DNA of 64,000 bases from Acetobacter vaccinii (GCF_008365315.1 NZ_CP043506.1:2028001-2092000); one strand, 5' to 3'. Shown: positions 16,439-26,408, numbered from the stretch's first letter. The notes: generated by a model from the sequence alone, not told the origin. Made by a program: numbers and translations.

Positions 16439-17998
16439 TTAGGTGTGGGTGGCAGCAGGGCTGAGGGGCTTGGCCGTAGCGGGATAAAGAGTTTCCCATC
16501 CCCCACCCAATGCCCTGTAAAGATGGGTGACTGCGCGCGATACGTCGGCCGTGGCCTCAACCAGTTGCGCCTGTGATGCCAGCAGAACATTTTGCAAGGT
16601 CAGAACATTCAGAAAGTCCGATGCTCCGGCGGTGTACTGGCTGCGGGCTGTCTGCACGGCAATCTCATTCTCATGCACGGCATCCTGCAGGCGGTCACGC
16701 TCCTTCTGTGCGGCGGCAAGGTCGGCCATGGCATTGTCCACCTCCTGCCAGGCTGTCAGCACTGTGCGGCGCAGCATGATGGCGGCTTCTTTCTGCTGGG
16801 CCTTGCGCAGGTGCAACTGGCCGCTCAGGCGGCCCCCTTCAAAAATAGGCAGCGTCGCAGTCGGGCCAAAACCATACTGGCGTGATGCCCATGATCCAAG
16901 GCCACTGAACTGCAGGGCCTGAATATCCAGGCTGCCTGACAGCGTAACCCGTGGGAAAAAGTCGGCAACCGCTACGCCAATACTGGCGGTCGCGGCGTGC
17001 AGGCGTTCCTCCGCCATGCGGATGTCGGGCCGACGTTCTGCCAGTTGCGAGGGCAGGCCAATCGGCAGGCTGGCGGGCGCTGGCGGTATGGGGGCTGGTT
17101 TGCCCAGCAGGGCATTCAGGCTGCCCGGTTCCCGCGCGACCAGAAAGCTGAGGGCATTCAGCCGGTGTACTTCCTGCGTTTCCAGCGGTGGGCGACGGGC
17201 TTCAAACCCATGAAACTGGCCTGTTGCCTCGGAAACATCCAGCCGCGTGGCAGCCCCTTGCTGGTAGCGCAGGGTTGTCAGTCGCACACTCTCTTTCGCA
17301 GTCTGGATGTTGTGGTCCAGAATGGCCAACTGGGCCTGAGTGTCGCGCAGGTCTATGTAATCCTGTGCAGTTTCCGCCATGAGCGAGACCAGAATATCAC
17401 GCCGCATGTCCTCGGTGGCGTGCATGGCGGCTGTTGCGGCCTCCACCTGTCGGCGTACATGCCCCCACAGATCAACCTCCCACGAGGCATTCATGCCGTA
17501 TTGCGGCAGGTCGAAGGACGGGTTGCCAACGCTGCCCGGCAGCCCTGTCGGGCCAAACCCCTGGGTGCCACTGGCAATGGTGCCCGCCTGTTCGCGCTCC
17601 ATGGTGCCGAGCAGGCCCAGAATACCGTTCGTGCTGGCCCGCTCCCGCGCGTAGGAGGCATTGGCCTGCATGTGCGGCAGTTGCGCGGCACTGGCAATCC
17701 GCCGCTCTGCCGTGCTTTCCGCCAGCCTGAGTGAGGCCGCCTGAAGGTCCAGATTGGCTGCGGCGACGTCCTGCTCCAACGCGCTGAGCACGGGGTCATG
17801 GAACAGTTGCCACCATTGCGGGTTGGCGGTCGCCTGTGTGGGCTGGCTTTGCGCGGGTTGCAGGCTCTGGTGCCACTGGCTGGGGGCATGGGTGTCGGGC
17901 GTGTGGTAGTTCGGCCCTACCGTGCAGGCGCTCAGCCCCGTCAGGCAGGCAAGAAGGGGGGCCAGTTTCTGGCGGGTCAGGGGGTTAGTGCCAGACAT
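16439..17998 (-). CDS. NodT-family outer-membrane efflux lipoprotein
   Basis: This 519-residue TolC-like outer-membrane channel belongs to the NodT group. The N-terminus MSGTNPLTRQKLAPLLACLTGLSAC ends in a lipobox (LSAC, Cys25), followed by TVGPNYHTP, the classic start of mature NodT proteins. Two repeats of outer-membrane efflux helices follow, including WEVDLWGHVRRQVEAA and AERRPDIRMAEERL. The chosen ATG overlaps the membrane fusion gene by 14 bp; open codons upstream of it belong to that gene. With the neighbouring EmrA- and EmrB-like proteins it completes a tripartite exporter. Confidence 0.9.
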   Translation of the reverse strand: MSGTNPLTRQKLAPLLACLTGLSACTVGPNYHTPDTHAPSQWHQSLQPAQSQPTQATANPQWWQLFHDPVLSALEQDVAAANLDLQAASLRLAESTAERRIASAAQLPHMQANASYARERASTNGILGLLGTMEREQAGTIASGTQGFGPTGLPGSVGNPSFDLPQYGMNASWEVDLWGHVRRQVEAATAAMHATEDMRRDILVSLMAETAQDYIDLRDTQAQLAILDHNIQTAKESVRLTTLRYQQGAATRLDVSEATGQFHGFEARRPPLETQEVHRLNALSFLVAREPGSLNALLGKPAPIPPAPASLPIGLPSQLAERRPDIRMAEERLHAATASIGVAVADFFPRVTLSGSLDIQALQFSGLGSWASRQYGFGPTATLPIFEGGRLSGQLHLRKAQQKEAAIMLRRTVLTAWQEVDNAMADLAAAQKERDRLQDAVHENEIAVQTARSQYTAGASDFLNVLTLQNVLLASQAQLVEATADVSRAVTHLYRALGGGWETLYPATAKPLSPAATHT

Positions 17999-19061
17999 AG
18001 CGCACATCATCCGCATGAGGGCCGGTGGGGTGGGAGGCAGTATCGATACTGGCTTCGACAGACATGCCAACCCGGACTTTGGAGGCCAGAGGCTGGCCGG
18101 GGTCAAAGGTCAGCTTGACGGGAATACGCTGGACCACCTTGGTAAAATTGCCTGTGGCGTTGTCGGGCTGGATGGGGGCAAAAGCCACTCCCGTGGCCGG
18201 GGCAAGGGAGTCCACATGGGCCTTGAGCGGCTGGCCGGGGAAGGTATCCACCCAGACAGTCGCACTCTGGCCTGTCTGCACATGGGTCAACTGGGTTTCC
18301 TGGAAATTGGCCAGCACATAGGCGGCCTGTGTGGGCACAATGGCCAGAATACCCGTGCCGGGGTGCACATAAGCCCCCACACGCACCCCGCGCTCGCCTA
18401 CAATCCCATCAACAGGGGCGGGGATGGTGCAGTAGGACAGGTTGAGCTCCGCCTGCCGTGTTTCCCCCTGGGCTTGCAGCAGAGCACCCTGTGCCCGTGC
18501 CAACTGTGCCTTGAGCACATCGACCTGCCGGGTTGTGGCCTCAACAGCCGCCTTGTCGCGGGCGATGCTGGCTTCGCTCTCTTTTTCATGGGTTTCGGCG
18601 GACTGTTTCTGCTCAACCGTGCCTGCACCACCCACCGATAGGGTGCGGTAGCGCGCCATGTTCTGCCGGGCAAAAACCAGTCGGGCCTGATCGGCTGCAA
18701 GGGCCGCCTGCGCCTGGGCGATCACGGAAGCCTGGCGGGTTATTTCGGCTTGCAGGTTCCAGACATCGCCCTGGGCGGCTGCCAGACGGCCTTTGGCAAT
18801 ATCGAGTGCGGCGCGGTAGTCGTCGTCCTCAATATGGGCCAGTTCCTGACCGGCTTTGACGGCCTCGTTGTCTTCTGCCAGCACACGGTCTATTCGGCCC
18901 GCAACCTTGGGGGCAACGGTCGTAAAATCGGCGGTGACGTAGGCATCGTTGGTGGACTGGTCAACACCATTGCCCAGAATGAGGTGGCTGCCATTCCAGG
19001 CCACAACTGCCAGCACAGCGGCAGCCACACCAGCGTAGAGAAGGGGTTTCTTGTAAATCAT
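17985..19061 (-). CDS. EmrA/HlyD-type membrane fusion protein
   Basis: This 358-residue periplasmic adaptor has one N-terminal membrane helix (LLYAGVAAAVLAVVAW), a split lipoyl domain (TVAPKVAGRIDRVLAEDNEAVKAGQELAHIE and later STIPAPVDGIVGERGVRVGAYVHPG), and a helical hairpin with VDVLKAQLARAQGALLQ. EmrA proteins work with 14-helix DHA2 transporters such as the gene just upstream (18-bp gap). It links the inner-membrane transporter to the NodT channel. Confidence 0.9.
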   Translation of the reverse strand: MIYKKPLLYAGVAAAVLAVVAWNGSHLILGNGVDQSTNDAYVTADFTTVAPKVAGRIDRVLAEDNEAVKAGQELAHIEDDDYRAALDIAKGRLAAAQGDVWNLQAEITRQASVIAQAQAALAADQARLVFARQNMARYRTLSVGGAGTVEQKQSAETHEKESEASIARDKAAVEATTRQVDVLKAQLARAQGALLQAQGETRQAELNLSYCTIPAPVDGIVGERGVRVGAYVHPGTGILAIVPTQAAYVLANFQETQLTHVQTGQSATVWVDTFPGQPLKAHVDSLAPATGVAFAPIQPDNATGNFTKVVQRIPVKLTFDPGQPLASKVRVGMSVEASIDTASHPTGPHADDVRYVWH

Positions 19062-19079
19062 ACCTGTAGTCCGAAAAGG

Positions 19080-20756
19080 TCAGGGGGCAGGGGCCACAGC
19101 CGAGGGCGGGCGGGGAGGATAGACACGACGGGGCAGGATGAGGTTGAGCGCCGCATAGCCAAGGCATGCCCAGATCAGGAGGAAGTAGATATCCGCCAGA
19201 CTCAGCACGAGGGACTGTTCGTGAACGTAGGTGTGGAACACTTCCAGACTGTTATGCGCGACCCGCCCACTGTCGGGGGAAATACCGGACAACTGCTGTG
19301 TAATGGGGTTGCCCAGTCCTTGCAGGGCTTGGGCCTGCGTTCCGTGGTGGTCCAGCAGCATGGTGGAGTGGTACTGCTCGCGCCGCCGGGTCAGGACGGA
19401 AAACAGCGCAAAGGCGACGGCATTGGCCAACCCTTTGAGCATGTTGACCATGCCCGAAATAAACGGGCCGTCAGCCGGGCCAAGGGCGAGTGTGGCTAGC
19501 ATGAGTGTCGGGATGACGGTCATGGGCTGGCCGAAGACCTGCAAAATTTGCAGCGGGTAGAAGTTGTCGCGCACCCAGTCCGGCGTCAGCCACGTGCCCA
19601 GCCATGATGCCGCACCCAGGCAGAGCATGCCGCCTGCCAGAATATAGCGGCAGTCCACTCTGGCACTGTTGCAGATGGCGGCAATCAGCGGCAGCATGAG
19701 CAACTGCGGCAGTGCGACAACGAGCGAGACAGGGGCTGTCTGCAACGGGCGATAGCCGCGTATTTCCTCCAGATAGGTGGCGGGCAGTTCCGACAGCAGG
19801 CCGCATATGGCCAAAATACCGACCAGTGAGAGTAGGGAGGCCTGGATATTGCGCGAGCGCCAGTACTGCACCTTAAAATACGGGCTGGGGTGATAGGCTT
19901 CGTTAATCACGAAGACAGCAAAAGCAGCCCCACCCCACAGTGCCAGATGGGTGATAACGGGTGAGCGAAACCAGTCCAGCCTGTCGCCCTGATACAGCAC
20001 GATCACCAGGGAGCAGATGGCAGGCAGTCCGACAACAAGCCCGAACCAGTTGAATTTTTCAAAACGCTCAAAGTGCATGGGGTCGCGCGGCAGGCCATAG
20101 GCCATCATGGCAATGGCCGCAGCCGCCAGGGGCACAATTTCCCAATACAGCCAGTGCCAGCCCAGGTTTTCAAACCAGAAGGCTTCCAGCGGCAGGCCGA
20201 GGTTGGGGCCAAAGGTGGCTGTCATGGCATAGCCCGCAATGCCAAAAACACGAATTTCTGGCGGCAGGTATTTCAACATCACCGTCATGAGTACAGGGGG
20301 CAGGCAGCCTGCCGACAGCCCCTGGAAGGCACGCAGGATGCACAGTGATGTGACATCAGGCATGAACGGGGCGGGAATGGCCAGCAGCGCGAGTGCCGCA
20401 GTCATGAAGATGGAAAAACGATAGATGGAAAAGGTCATGTAAAACCATGGCGTAAAGGCCATGGCGGCAATATTGAAGGCCTCGTAAATGGTAATGACCC
20501 ACGTGCCCTCATCGTGCCCGATATGCATGGCCCCCCGGATGTCGGTCAGCCCGATTTCCGTCACGTGTTCGTTAAAACCCGCGATGAGTACAGCCAGCAA
20601 CATGCCCAGACAGCCAATGACAGTCCGCAGCCCGAAAGGGGGAATGTAGGAAGGCATGGGGGGCGGGGCATGCACCACGGGTGCTGGCCCCGCGGGTGCC
20701 GCCGCCTGCGCTGGCGTCCCCTGCCGTGCGTGTGTTTCCATAATCATGGGGCGCAT
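19080..20756 (-). CDS. DHA2-family (EmrB-like) drug efflux transporter
   Basis: This 558-residue major-facilitator protein has about 14 membrane segments after a Pro/Ala-rich cytoplasmic N-terminus of ~45 residues. The motif FQGLSAGCLPPVLM is the DHA motif C-like region and the SIYRFSIFMTAAL segment corresponds to helix 3. It is the first gene of the operon EmrB-EmrA-NodT-pirin. The start is ambiguous among ATGs at 20756, 20747 and 20741; none has a strong ribosome site. A LysR gene is divergent, 111 bp away, and is the likely controller. The drug or metabolite exported is unknown. Confidence 0.88.
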   Translation of the reverse strand: MRPMIMETHARQGTPAQAAAPAGPAPVVHAPPPMPSYIPPFGLRTVIGCLGMLLAVLIAGFNEHVTEIGLTDIRGAMHIGHDEGTWVITIYEAFNIAAMAFTPWFYMTFSIYRFSIFMTAALALLAIPAPFMPDVTSLCILRAFQGLSAGCLPPVLMTVMLKYLPPEIRVFGIAGYAMTATFGPNLGLPLEAFWFENLGWHWLYWEIVPLAAAAIAMMAYGLPRDPMHFERFEKFNWFGLVVGLPAICSLVIVLYQGDRLDWFRSPVITHLALWGGAAFAVFVINEAYHPSPYFKVQYWRSRNIQASLLSLVGILAICGLLSELPATYLEEIRGYRPLQTAPVSLVVALPQLLMLPLIAAICNSARVDCRYILAGGMLCLGAASWLGTWLTPDWVRDNFYPLQILQVFGQPMTVIPTLMLATLALGPADGPFISGMVNMLKGLANAVAFALFSVLTRRREQYHSTMLLDHHGTQAQALQGLGNPITQQLSGISPDSGRVAHNSLEVFHTYVHEQSLVLSLADIYFLLIWACLGYAALNLILPRRVYPPRPPSAVAPAP

Positions 20757-20867
20757 TAGGGGGTGGAATACAAAACGCGAAAACCGTCGTTTGAGTTAAG
20801 TCAGGCTTCCACTTTCCGGAAGTATTCTGGCTGGCCTGTATCCAAACAGAAATGTTATGCAGGACAG

Positions 20868-21788
20868 ATGCGAGGATACGACCTGGACCTGCTGCGCTTT
20901 CTTCAGGTGTTGATTGAAGAGGAAAGCGTTTCAGCCGCAGCACGGCGGATGCACATTAGCGAACCGGCGATGAGCCGCCATCTGGCAAAATTGCGCACCG
21001 TGTTTGCAGACCCCATTCTGGTGCAGTCGGGCAGGCGGCTGATTGCCTCGTCCTTCGCGCTGGGTATTCTTGCGCGTGTGCAGGAGGTGGTGCATGCGGC
21101 CGATGGGCTGATAGAAACCCACGTGCTGGCCGACCTGCGCAATATGTCGCCCAAGTTTACAATTCGCGCCAACGATCTGGTCATTGCAGCTTTTGGCCTG
21201 CCGTTGCTGAATGCCCTGCAACAGGATTGCCCGAATTGTGAACTGGTCTTTGCGCCTGAGGTGGATGACGCAGCCAGTGATGCCCTGCGTGATGACACCA
21301 TCGACCTGTATGTCGGGGCGACCGATATGCTCAAACCCGAAATCCGGCGGCAAACCATTTTCCATGACCGGATGTACGGGTTGGTGCGCAAGGACCATCC
21401 CATTTTTGCTCTTGGGATCACGCCCGAGGCATTGGTGCAGTATGAGTATGTCAGCGTCTCCCGCAGGGGGCGGGCGCGGGGGCCGATTGATGTGGCCTTG
21501 CGTGATAACTATGGCCTGACCCGGCGTGTTGCCCTTGTGGTGCCCAATTATCACGCCCTGATTGGCAGCCTGGCGGGGACAGACCTTATTCTGCCACTGC
21601 CCAGGCTGGTGCTGGACCGCATCGCGCTGGAGGACAGGGGGCTGGCGGTGTTTGAATTTCCCTTTGCCCTGCCACACATCCGGGCGTTTCAGGCATGGCA
21701 CCCACGCTGGAATAATGACCCCGTGCACCGCTGGCTGCGTGAAACACTTTTCCGTGTTGCCCGGCAGGTCAGCGGGGTTATGCCCTGA
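20868..21788 (+). CDS. LysR-family transcriptional regulator, divergent from the efflux operon
   Basis: This 306-residue regulator has an N-terminal winged helix (DLDLLRFLQVLIEEESVSAAARRMHISEPAMSRHLAKLR, shown by its A-A-R-R-M-H recognition helix) and a periplasmic-binding-like effector domain with PKFTIRANDLVIAAFGLPLL. The ATG at 20868 has AGGA 4 bp upstream and gives the normal LysR length; the frame is open 35 codons further but that reaches the promoter of the divergent pump. LysR proteins usually control the divergent gene, here the EmrB-like transporter, in response to a small molecule. Confidence 0.9.
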   Translation: MRGYDLDLLRFLQVLIEEESVSAAARRMHISEPAMSRHLAKLRTVFADPILVQSGRRLIASSFALGILARVQEVVHAADGLIETHVLADLRNMSPKFTIRANDLVIAAFGLPLLNALQQDCPNCELVFAPEVDDAASDALRDDTIDLYVGATDMLKPEIRRQTIFHDRMYGLVRKDHPIFALGITPEALVQYEYVSVSRRGRARGPIDVALRDNYGLTRRVALVVPNYHALIGSLAGTDLILPLPRLVLDRIALEDRGLAVFEFPFALPHIRAFQAWHPRWNNDPVHRWLRETLFRVARQVSGVMP

Positions 21789-21804
21789 GCGGTGCTGGCG
21801 GGTA

Positions 21805-22488
21805 TCAGCCGCGTTTTTTCTGGCGCAGGACATCGACCGAAATAGCAGCGGCCTCCAGAATATGGTCGCGCGTCAAACGGGCGCACAGGTCGGCATCGCG
21901 GTTGCGGCAGGCTTCCAGAATAGCCCTGTGTTCACGGTCAGTAATGTCCTTGCGGCCTTCGATCACCAGATGGCTGCGGATGTAACGGTCAAGCCGGACG
22001 TGCAGATCCTTGATCATTTCCGACAGGCGGGGGCGGCGGGCGGCGTCATAAATCGTGTTGTGGAACGCCCGGTTCAACGCGCCTGACCGTACGGATGTGG
22101 CCGCCCCTTCCACAAAGGCCTCATAGGCGTCTTCCACCTTGGCCAGGTCTACTCTGGTCATGTTGCGTACGCCCTCGGCTGCGGCCTGCTCCTCCAGCAA
22201 GGCGCGGATGTGGGAGTATTCCAGAATATCATCCTCGTTCATACTGCTGACCATGGCGCCACGGTTGGGCAGGCTGTCCACAAAGCCTTCGGCCTCCAAC
22301 CGCTTGAGCGCCTCCCGCACGGGAATGATGCTGACACCAAAACCCGTTGCCAGTTCCGACTGTGGCAGGCCCTGACCTTCATGCAGCACATCGGCCATAA
22401 TGGCGTCGCGCAGGGCGGCGCAAATGGTATCGGCGGCGGTACCGTGGCCGATTGTTCCTGCGGAGGTGAAGAGTCTGCTTGGCAGCAT
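21805..22488 (-). CDS. GntR-family (FCD/FadR-type) regulator next to putA
   Basis: This 227-residue regulator has an N-terminal winged helix (LPQSELATGFGVSIIPVREALKRLEAEGFVDSLPNRGAMVS is its span; the PVREALKRLE helix is diagnostic) and a C-terminal FCD ligand domain with conserved His residues (FHNTIYDAARRP, REHRAILEACRNRD) likely to bind a metal and a carboxylate ligand. It is divergent from putA across a 281-bp gap containing inverted repeats. Because the PutA here lacks its own DNA-binding domain, this gene is the best candidate for the proline-responsive repressor. Confidence 0.88.
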   Translation of the reverse strand: MLPSRLFTSAGTIGHGTAADTICAALRDAIMADVLHEGQGLPQSELATGFGVSIIPVREALKRLEAEGFVDSLPNRGAMVSSMNEDDILEYSHIRALLEEQAAAEGVRNMTRVDLAKVEDAYEAFVEGAATSVRSGALNRAFHNTIYDAARRPRLSEMIKDLHVRLDRYIRSHLVIEGRKDITDREHRAILEACRNRDADLCARLTRDHILEAAAISVDVLRQKKRG

Positions 22489-22650
22489 GGCCGAAAAATT
22501 CCTGTCAGTAAGGCATGTGCCTGTCGGGCATCTGCTCTCTTATGATTGTTACATCGGGGCCGATATGCAACCCGCTGATTGGAATGAAGTTGCAATGAAT
22601 GGCATGGCAGGGGTGCAGGGCGCTACCGGGGAGGCGGCAGGCCGGGAGGA

Positions 22651-22684
22651 TGAATAATATATTATATTGCACATTATATATTCA
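22651..22684. promoter_or_regulatory. AT-rich inverted repeat in the GntR-putA intergenic region
   Basis: TGAATAATATATTAT (22651-22665) faces ATTATATATTCA (22673-22684) across a 7-bp spacer, an imperfect palindrome in otherwise G+C-rich DNA, 86 bp before the putA start. It may be an operator and may also hold a -10 element. Confidence 0.45.
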
Positions 22685-22714
22685 TGTGACATGAGAACCT
22701 GGTCATTGTCACAT
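22684..22714. promoter_or_regulatory. ATGTGACA / TGTCACAT inverted repeat upstream of putA
   Basis: Perfect 8-bp half-sites ATGTGACA (22684-22691) and TGTCACAT (22707-22714) are separated by 15 bp and centred about 70 bp before putA. The T-G-T...A-C-A type core fits GntR-family operators in general, so binding by the adjacent regulator is plausible. Confidence 0.45.
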
Positions 22715-22769
22715 CAAAACCAGTTGGTCAGCCGTACCGGCTGTCCTGGCTCATCGGAACGCAGATCTC

Positions 22770-25700
22770 ATGTCAACGTGCATGTCCAATCCCGATTTCG
22801 CCGCCCGTCCGGCGCTCCGCAAGGCTGTGGTCGAGGCGTTTCGTCGCCCGGAGGCCGCCTGTGTCGCGGCCCTGACCCCGGCCGCCACCCTTGCTGAAGG
22901 GGAGGAGCGCCAGGCCGTGGCCATCGCAACCCGCCTGGCCGAAGGCCTGCGCGCGCGGCGCAGCCCCGGCATGGTGGAAACGCTTGTGCAGGAATTTTCG
23001 CTCTCCTCAGCGGAGGGCGTAGCCCTGATGTGCCTGGCCGAGGCCCTGCTGCGTATTCCCGACGTTGCTACGCGCGATGCCCTGATCCAGGACAAGATTG
23101 GTGAGAGCGATTGGCTCGCCCATGTCTCGCGCGGGCGGCCGCTGTTTTCCAACGCCGCAGCCTGGGGCCTGGCGCTGACAGGGCGCATTGTGGCCGAGCA
23201 TGATGAAAGCAAGCTTTCGGGCGCGCTCATGCACTTTATCGAGCGCAGTTCCATGCCGGTCATCCGCAAGGCAGTCGATGCCGCCATGCGCCTGATGGGC
23301 GAGCAGTTTGTGCTGGGGCAGACCATTGAGCAGGCCCGGCGCAATAGCGAAAAGCTGGAGGCCGAAGGCTTCAGCTACTCCTACGACATGCTGGGTGAGG
23401 CCGCTTTTACCGCGGAAGATGCCGAGCGTTACCGTCAGGACTATATCCGCGCGGTTCATGCCATTGGCCGCACCGCCAAAGGGGCCAATGTTTACGAACG
23501 GCCTGGCATTTCCATCAAGCTGTCAGCCCTGCACCCCCGCTATGTCCGCGCTCAGCGCGAGCGCGTTATGGCCGAACTGCTGCCCGTCGTGCAGGAACTG
23601 ACTCTGCTGGCCCGTGGCTATGACATCGGCATCAACATCGACGCCGAGGAAACAGAACGGCTCGACCTTTCGCTCGACCTGCTGGAAGCCCTGTGCACGA
23701 CGCCGGGCCTGGAAGGGTGGAACGGGATCGGTTTTGTGGTGCAGGCTTATGGCAAGCGTGCGCCCTATGCGCTTGATTTCATTATTGATCTGGCACGTCG
23801 CAGCAGCCGGCGCATCATGGTGCGGCTGGTCAAAGGGGCGTATTGGGACAGCGAGATCAAGAAAGCGCAGGTTGAGGGCATGACGGATTTCCCCGTCTAT
23901 ACCCGCAAATGCCATACCGACATCAGCTACATTGCCTGTGCCCGTAAACTGCTGGGCGCGCGCGATGTTATCTTCCCCCAGTTTGCTACCCATAACGCCC
24001 GTACGCTGGCCAGTGTGTACGCCATGGCGGGGGATGATTTTTCGGTCGGGTCTTACGAGTTCCAGTGCCTGCACGGCATGGGGGAACCCCTGTACCGTCA
24101 GGTCGTAGGGGCGCGGAACATGAACCGCCCGGCCCGTATTTACGCCCCGGTGGGGACCCACAAGACACTGCTGGCGTATCTGGTGCGCCGCCTGCTGGAA
24201 AACGGGGCTAACTCCTCCTTCGTCAACCAGATCGGGGATGGTTCCGTTGCGCTGCACTCCCTGATTGCTGATCCTATTGAAACCGCGCGTGGCTACACGC
24301 CTTATGGTGCGCCCCATTCCGAAATCAGCCGCCCGGCGGACCTGTTTGCTCCCCAGCGTGTCAACTCCGCAGGGCTGGATCTGGCGGACGACAAAGTGCT
24401 GTCTGCCTTGCAGGCGGGTATTGCAGCAGCCCCCACGCAGTGGGTGGCAGGCCCGATTGTGGGTGGCTCACTGGTAGAAGGGGAGGCTAAGCCTGTCACC
24501 AATCCGGCGGACCGTCGTGATCAGGTTGGCAGCGTTGTCTGGGCCACGCCCGATGTGGTGCGTAAGGCGGCGGATAACGCTGTGGCGGCCCTGCCGCAGT
24601 GGAGCGGTCTGGTACCGGCGGAACGGGCAGCCTGCCTGTCTCGTGCGGCTGACCTGCTGGAAGAGCGGTATTTTGAACTGATGGCGCTGCTGGGGCGTGA
24701 AGCTGGCAAGTCTCTGCCCAACGCTGTGGCGGAAGTGCGCGAGGCCGTTGATTTCCTGCGGTATTACGGCGCGCAGATCAGCGAGGATTTTGACAACGCC
24801 ACCCATAAGCCCCTTGGTGTTGTGGCCTGTATCAGCCCCTGGAACTTCCCTCTGGCAATTTTCCTGGGGCAGGTCTCTGCGGCTCTTGCCGCAGGCAACG
24901 TTGTGCTAGCCAAACCGGCGGAAGAAACACCGCTGGTGGCAGCCCTTGCTGTTGGTATTCTGCACGAAGCGGGTGTGCCTGCCGGTGCGGTGCAACTGCT
25001 GACAGGTGAAGGCGATGTGGGGGCCGCCATTGTAGGCGATGCCCGCGTGATGGGGGTTATGTTCACGGGGTCTACCGCCGTGGCGCAGATCATCAATCGC
25101 CAGTTGGAAACTCGCCGCACCGCGACGGGCCAGCCGGTGCCGTTTGTGGCTGAGACCGGCGGTCAGAACGCCATGATCGTGGACTCCACGGCGTTGGCGG
25201 AACAGGTGGTGGCCGATGTTCTGGCCTCAGCCTTTGACAGTGCGGGCCAGCGTTGCTCCGCCCTGCGCGTTCTGTGTGTGCAGGAAGACTGCGCCGAGCA
25301 TGTTCTGACCATGCTGCGCGGCGCCATGCGCGAGTTGCGGATAGGCAACCCGGCAGAACTGTCGTGCGATGTCGGGCCGGTTATTTCCGCCGAGGCCGCA
25401 GAGGGTATTCAGGCGCATGTGGCGGCATTCCGCAAACGTGGGGCCCCCGTGACAGCACTGCCTCTGCCAGACTCCAGTGCTCACGGCAGCTTTGTGCCGC
25501 CCACACTGATTGAAGTTGCGAACATCCGCGAGATCGGGCCTGAAGTGTTTGGCCCTGTGCTGCATGTGGTGCGTTACAAGCGTGACAGGCTTGAGGCACT
25601 GGTGGCCGAGATCAACGCCACAGGCTACGGGCTGACCTTTGGCCTGCACACCCGGCTGGACTCTGTTGTGAAGTCGGTGCTCTCGCAGGTCGAGGCCGGT

Positions 25701-26399
25701 AATCTTTACGTTAACCGTAACACGATCGGGGCCGTTGTTGGTGTGCAGCCCTTTGGTGGGCGTGGTCTGTCGGGCACTGGCCCCAAGGCTGGTGGGCCGC
25801 TGATTCTGCGCCGTCTGCTGTCGCAGGTGCCACCGCTGGTCGATGCTGGCGGCAGCATGGCTCCAGCCTTGCAGGTCTGGTCAGACTGGTTGCTGGGCCG
25901 GGGAGAAGGCAAGGCTGCGGCGACGGCACGGGCCTGCGCCAAGGCATCGTTGTTCGGGGTAGAGCGTGTGCTGCCCGGGCCGGTAGGCGAGCGGAACCTG
26001 TACCGCGTCGGCCACCGTGGCGCTGTGCTGTGCGTGCCTACGACACAGGCTGGTCTGTATGATCAGGTCTCGCTGGCTCTGTCGGGTGGCAATACGGCAC
26101 TGCTGCTGGCTGATAGCTCCTTGCTGGACTGGGTGAGCACTCTGCCGGAGGTTCTACGCTCTGCCGTGCGGGTTGTGCCCAACGCGACTACGCAGGCTGT
26201 GTCCATCCTGCTGGGTGAGGAGGATAACGATACATTCCGCACCGTCCGTCAGGTTCTGGCAGCAGGGACAGGGGCTATTGTGTCGGCCTATCTGACCGGG
26301 CAGGAACTGCCACCGGCAGAAAGCGTGCTGGAGGAGCAGTCCCGCAGCATCAACACCACTGCCGCAGGGGGCAATGCCAGCCTGATGACACTGGGCTGA
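22770..26399 (+). CDS. putA: Bifunctional proline dehydrogenase / P5C dehydrogenase PutA
   Basis: This 1209-residue protein oxidises proline to glutamate in two steps: FAD-dependent proline dehydrogenase, then NAD-dependent glutamate-semialdehyde dehydrogenase. The PRODH barrel (residues ~150-470) contains YERPGISIKLSALHPRY, NIDAEETERLDLSLDL and RLVKGAYWDSEIK. The aldehyde dehydrogenase domain (~540-1020) has ISPWNFPLAIF, the FTGSTAVAQ NAD loop, ETGGQNAMIVDS and catalytic Cys829 in SAGQRCSALRV. About 180 C-terminal residues form the extra ALDH-superfamily domain of type B PutAs. No ribbon-helix-helix domain precedes the PRODH part, so it cannot self-repress. A second ATG at 22782 is also possible. 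It converges on an amino-acid permease. Confidence 0.96.
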   Translation: MSTCMSNPDFAARPALRKAVVEAFRRPEAACVAALTPAATLAEGEERQAVAIATRLAEGLRARRSPGMVETLVQEFSLSSAEGVALMCLAEALLRIPDVATRDALIQDKIGESDWLAHVSRGRPLFSNAAAWGLALTGRIVAEHDESKLSGALMHFIERSSMPVIRKAVDAAMRLMGEQFVLGQTIEQARRNSEKLEAEGFSYSYDMLGEAAFTAEDAERYRQDYIRAVHAIGRTAKGANVYERPGISIKLSALHPRYVRAQRERVMAELLPVVQELTLLARGYDIGINIDAEETERLDLSLDLLEALCTTPGLEGWNGIGFVVQAYGKRAPYALDFIIDLARRSSRRIMVRLVKGAYWDSEIKKAQVEGMTDFPVYTRKCHTDISYIACARKLLGARDVIFPQFATHNARTLASVYAMAGDDFSVGSYEFQCLHGMGEPLYRQVVGARNMNRPARIYAPVGTHKTLLAYLVRRLLENGANSSFVNQIGDGSVALHSLIADPIETARGYTPYGAPHSEISRPADLFAPQRVNSAGLDLADDKVLSALQAGIAAAPTQWVAGPIVGGSLVEGEAKPVTNPADRRDQVGSVVWATPDVVRKAADNAVAALPQWSGLVPAERAACLSRAADLLEERYFELMALLGREAGKSLPNAVAEVREAVDFLRYYGAQISEDFDNATHKPLGVVACISPWNFPLAIFLGQVSAALAAGNVVLAKPAEETPLVAALAVGILHEAGVPAGAVQLLTGEGDVGAAIVGDARVMGVMFTGSTAVAQIINRQLETRRTATGQPVPFVAETGGQNAMIVDSTALAEQVVADVLASAFDSAGQRCSALRVLCVQEDCAEHVLTMLRGAMRELRIGNPAELSCDVGPVISAEAAEGIQAHVAAFRKRGAPVTALPLPDSSAHGSFVPPTLIEVANIREIGPEVFGPVLHVVRYKRDRLEALVAEINATGYGLTFGLHTRLDSVVKSVLSQVEAGNLYVNRNTIGAVVGVQPFGGRGLSGTGPKAGGPLILRRLLSQVPPLVDAGGSMAPALQVWSDWLLGRGEGKAAATARACAKASLFGVERVLPGPVGERNLYRVGHRGAVLCVPTTQAGLYDQVSLALSGGNTALLLADSSLLDWVSTLPEVLRSAVRVVPNATTQAVSILLGEEDNDTFRTVRQVLAAGTGAIVSAYLTGQELPPAESVLEEQSRSINTTAAGGNASLMTLG

Positions 26400-26408
26400 G
26401 ACCTGCAA

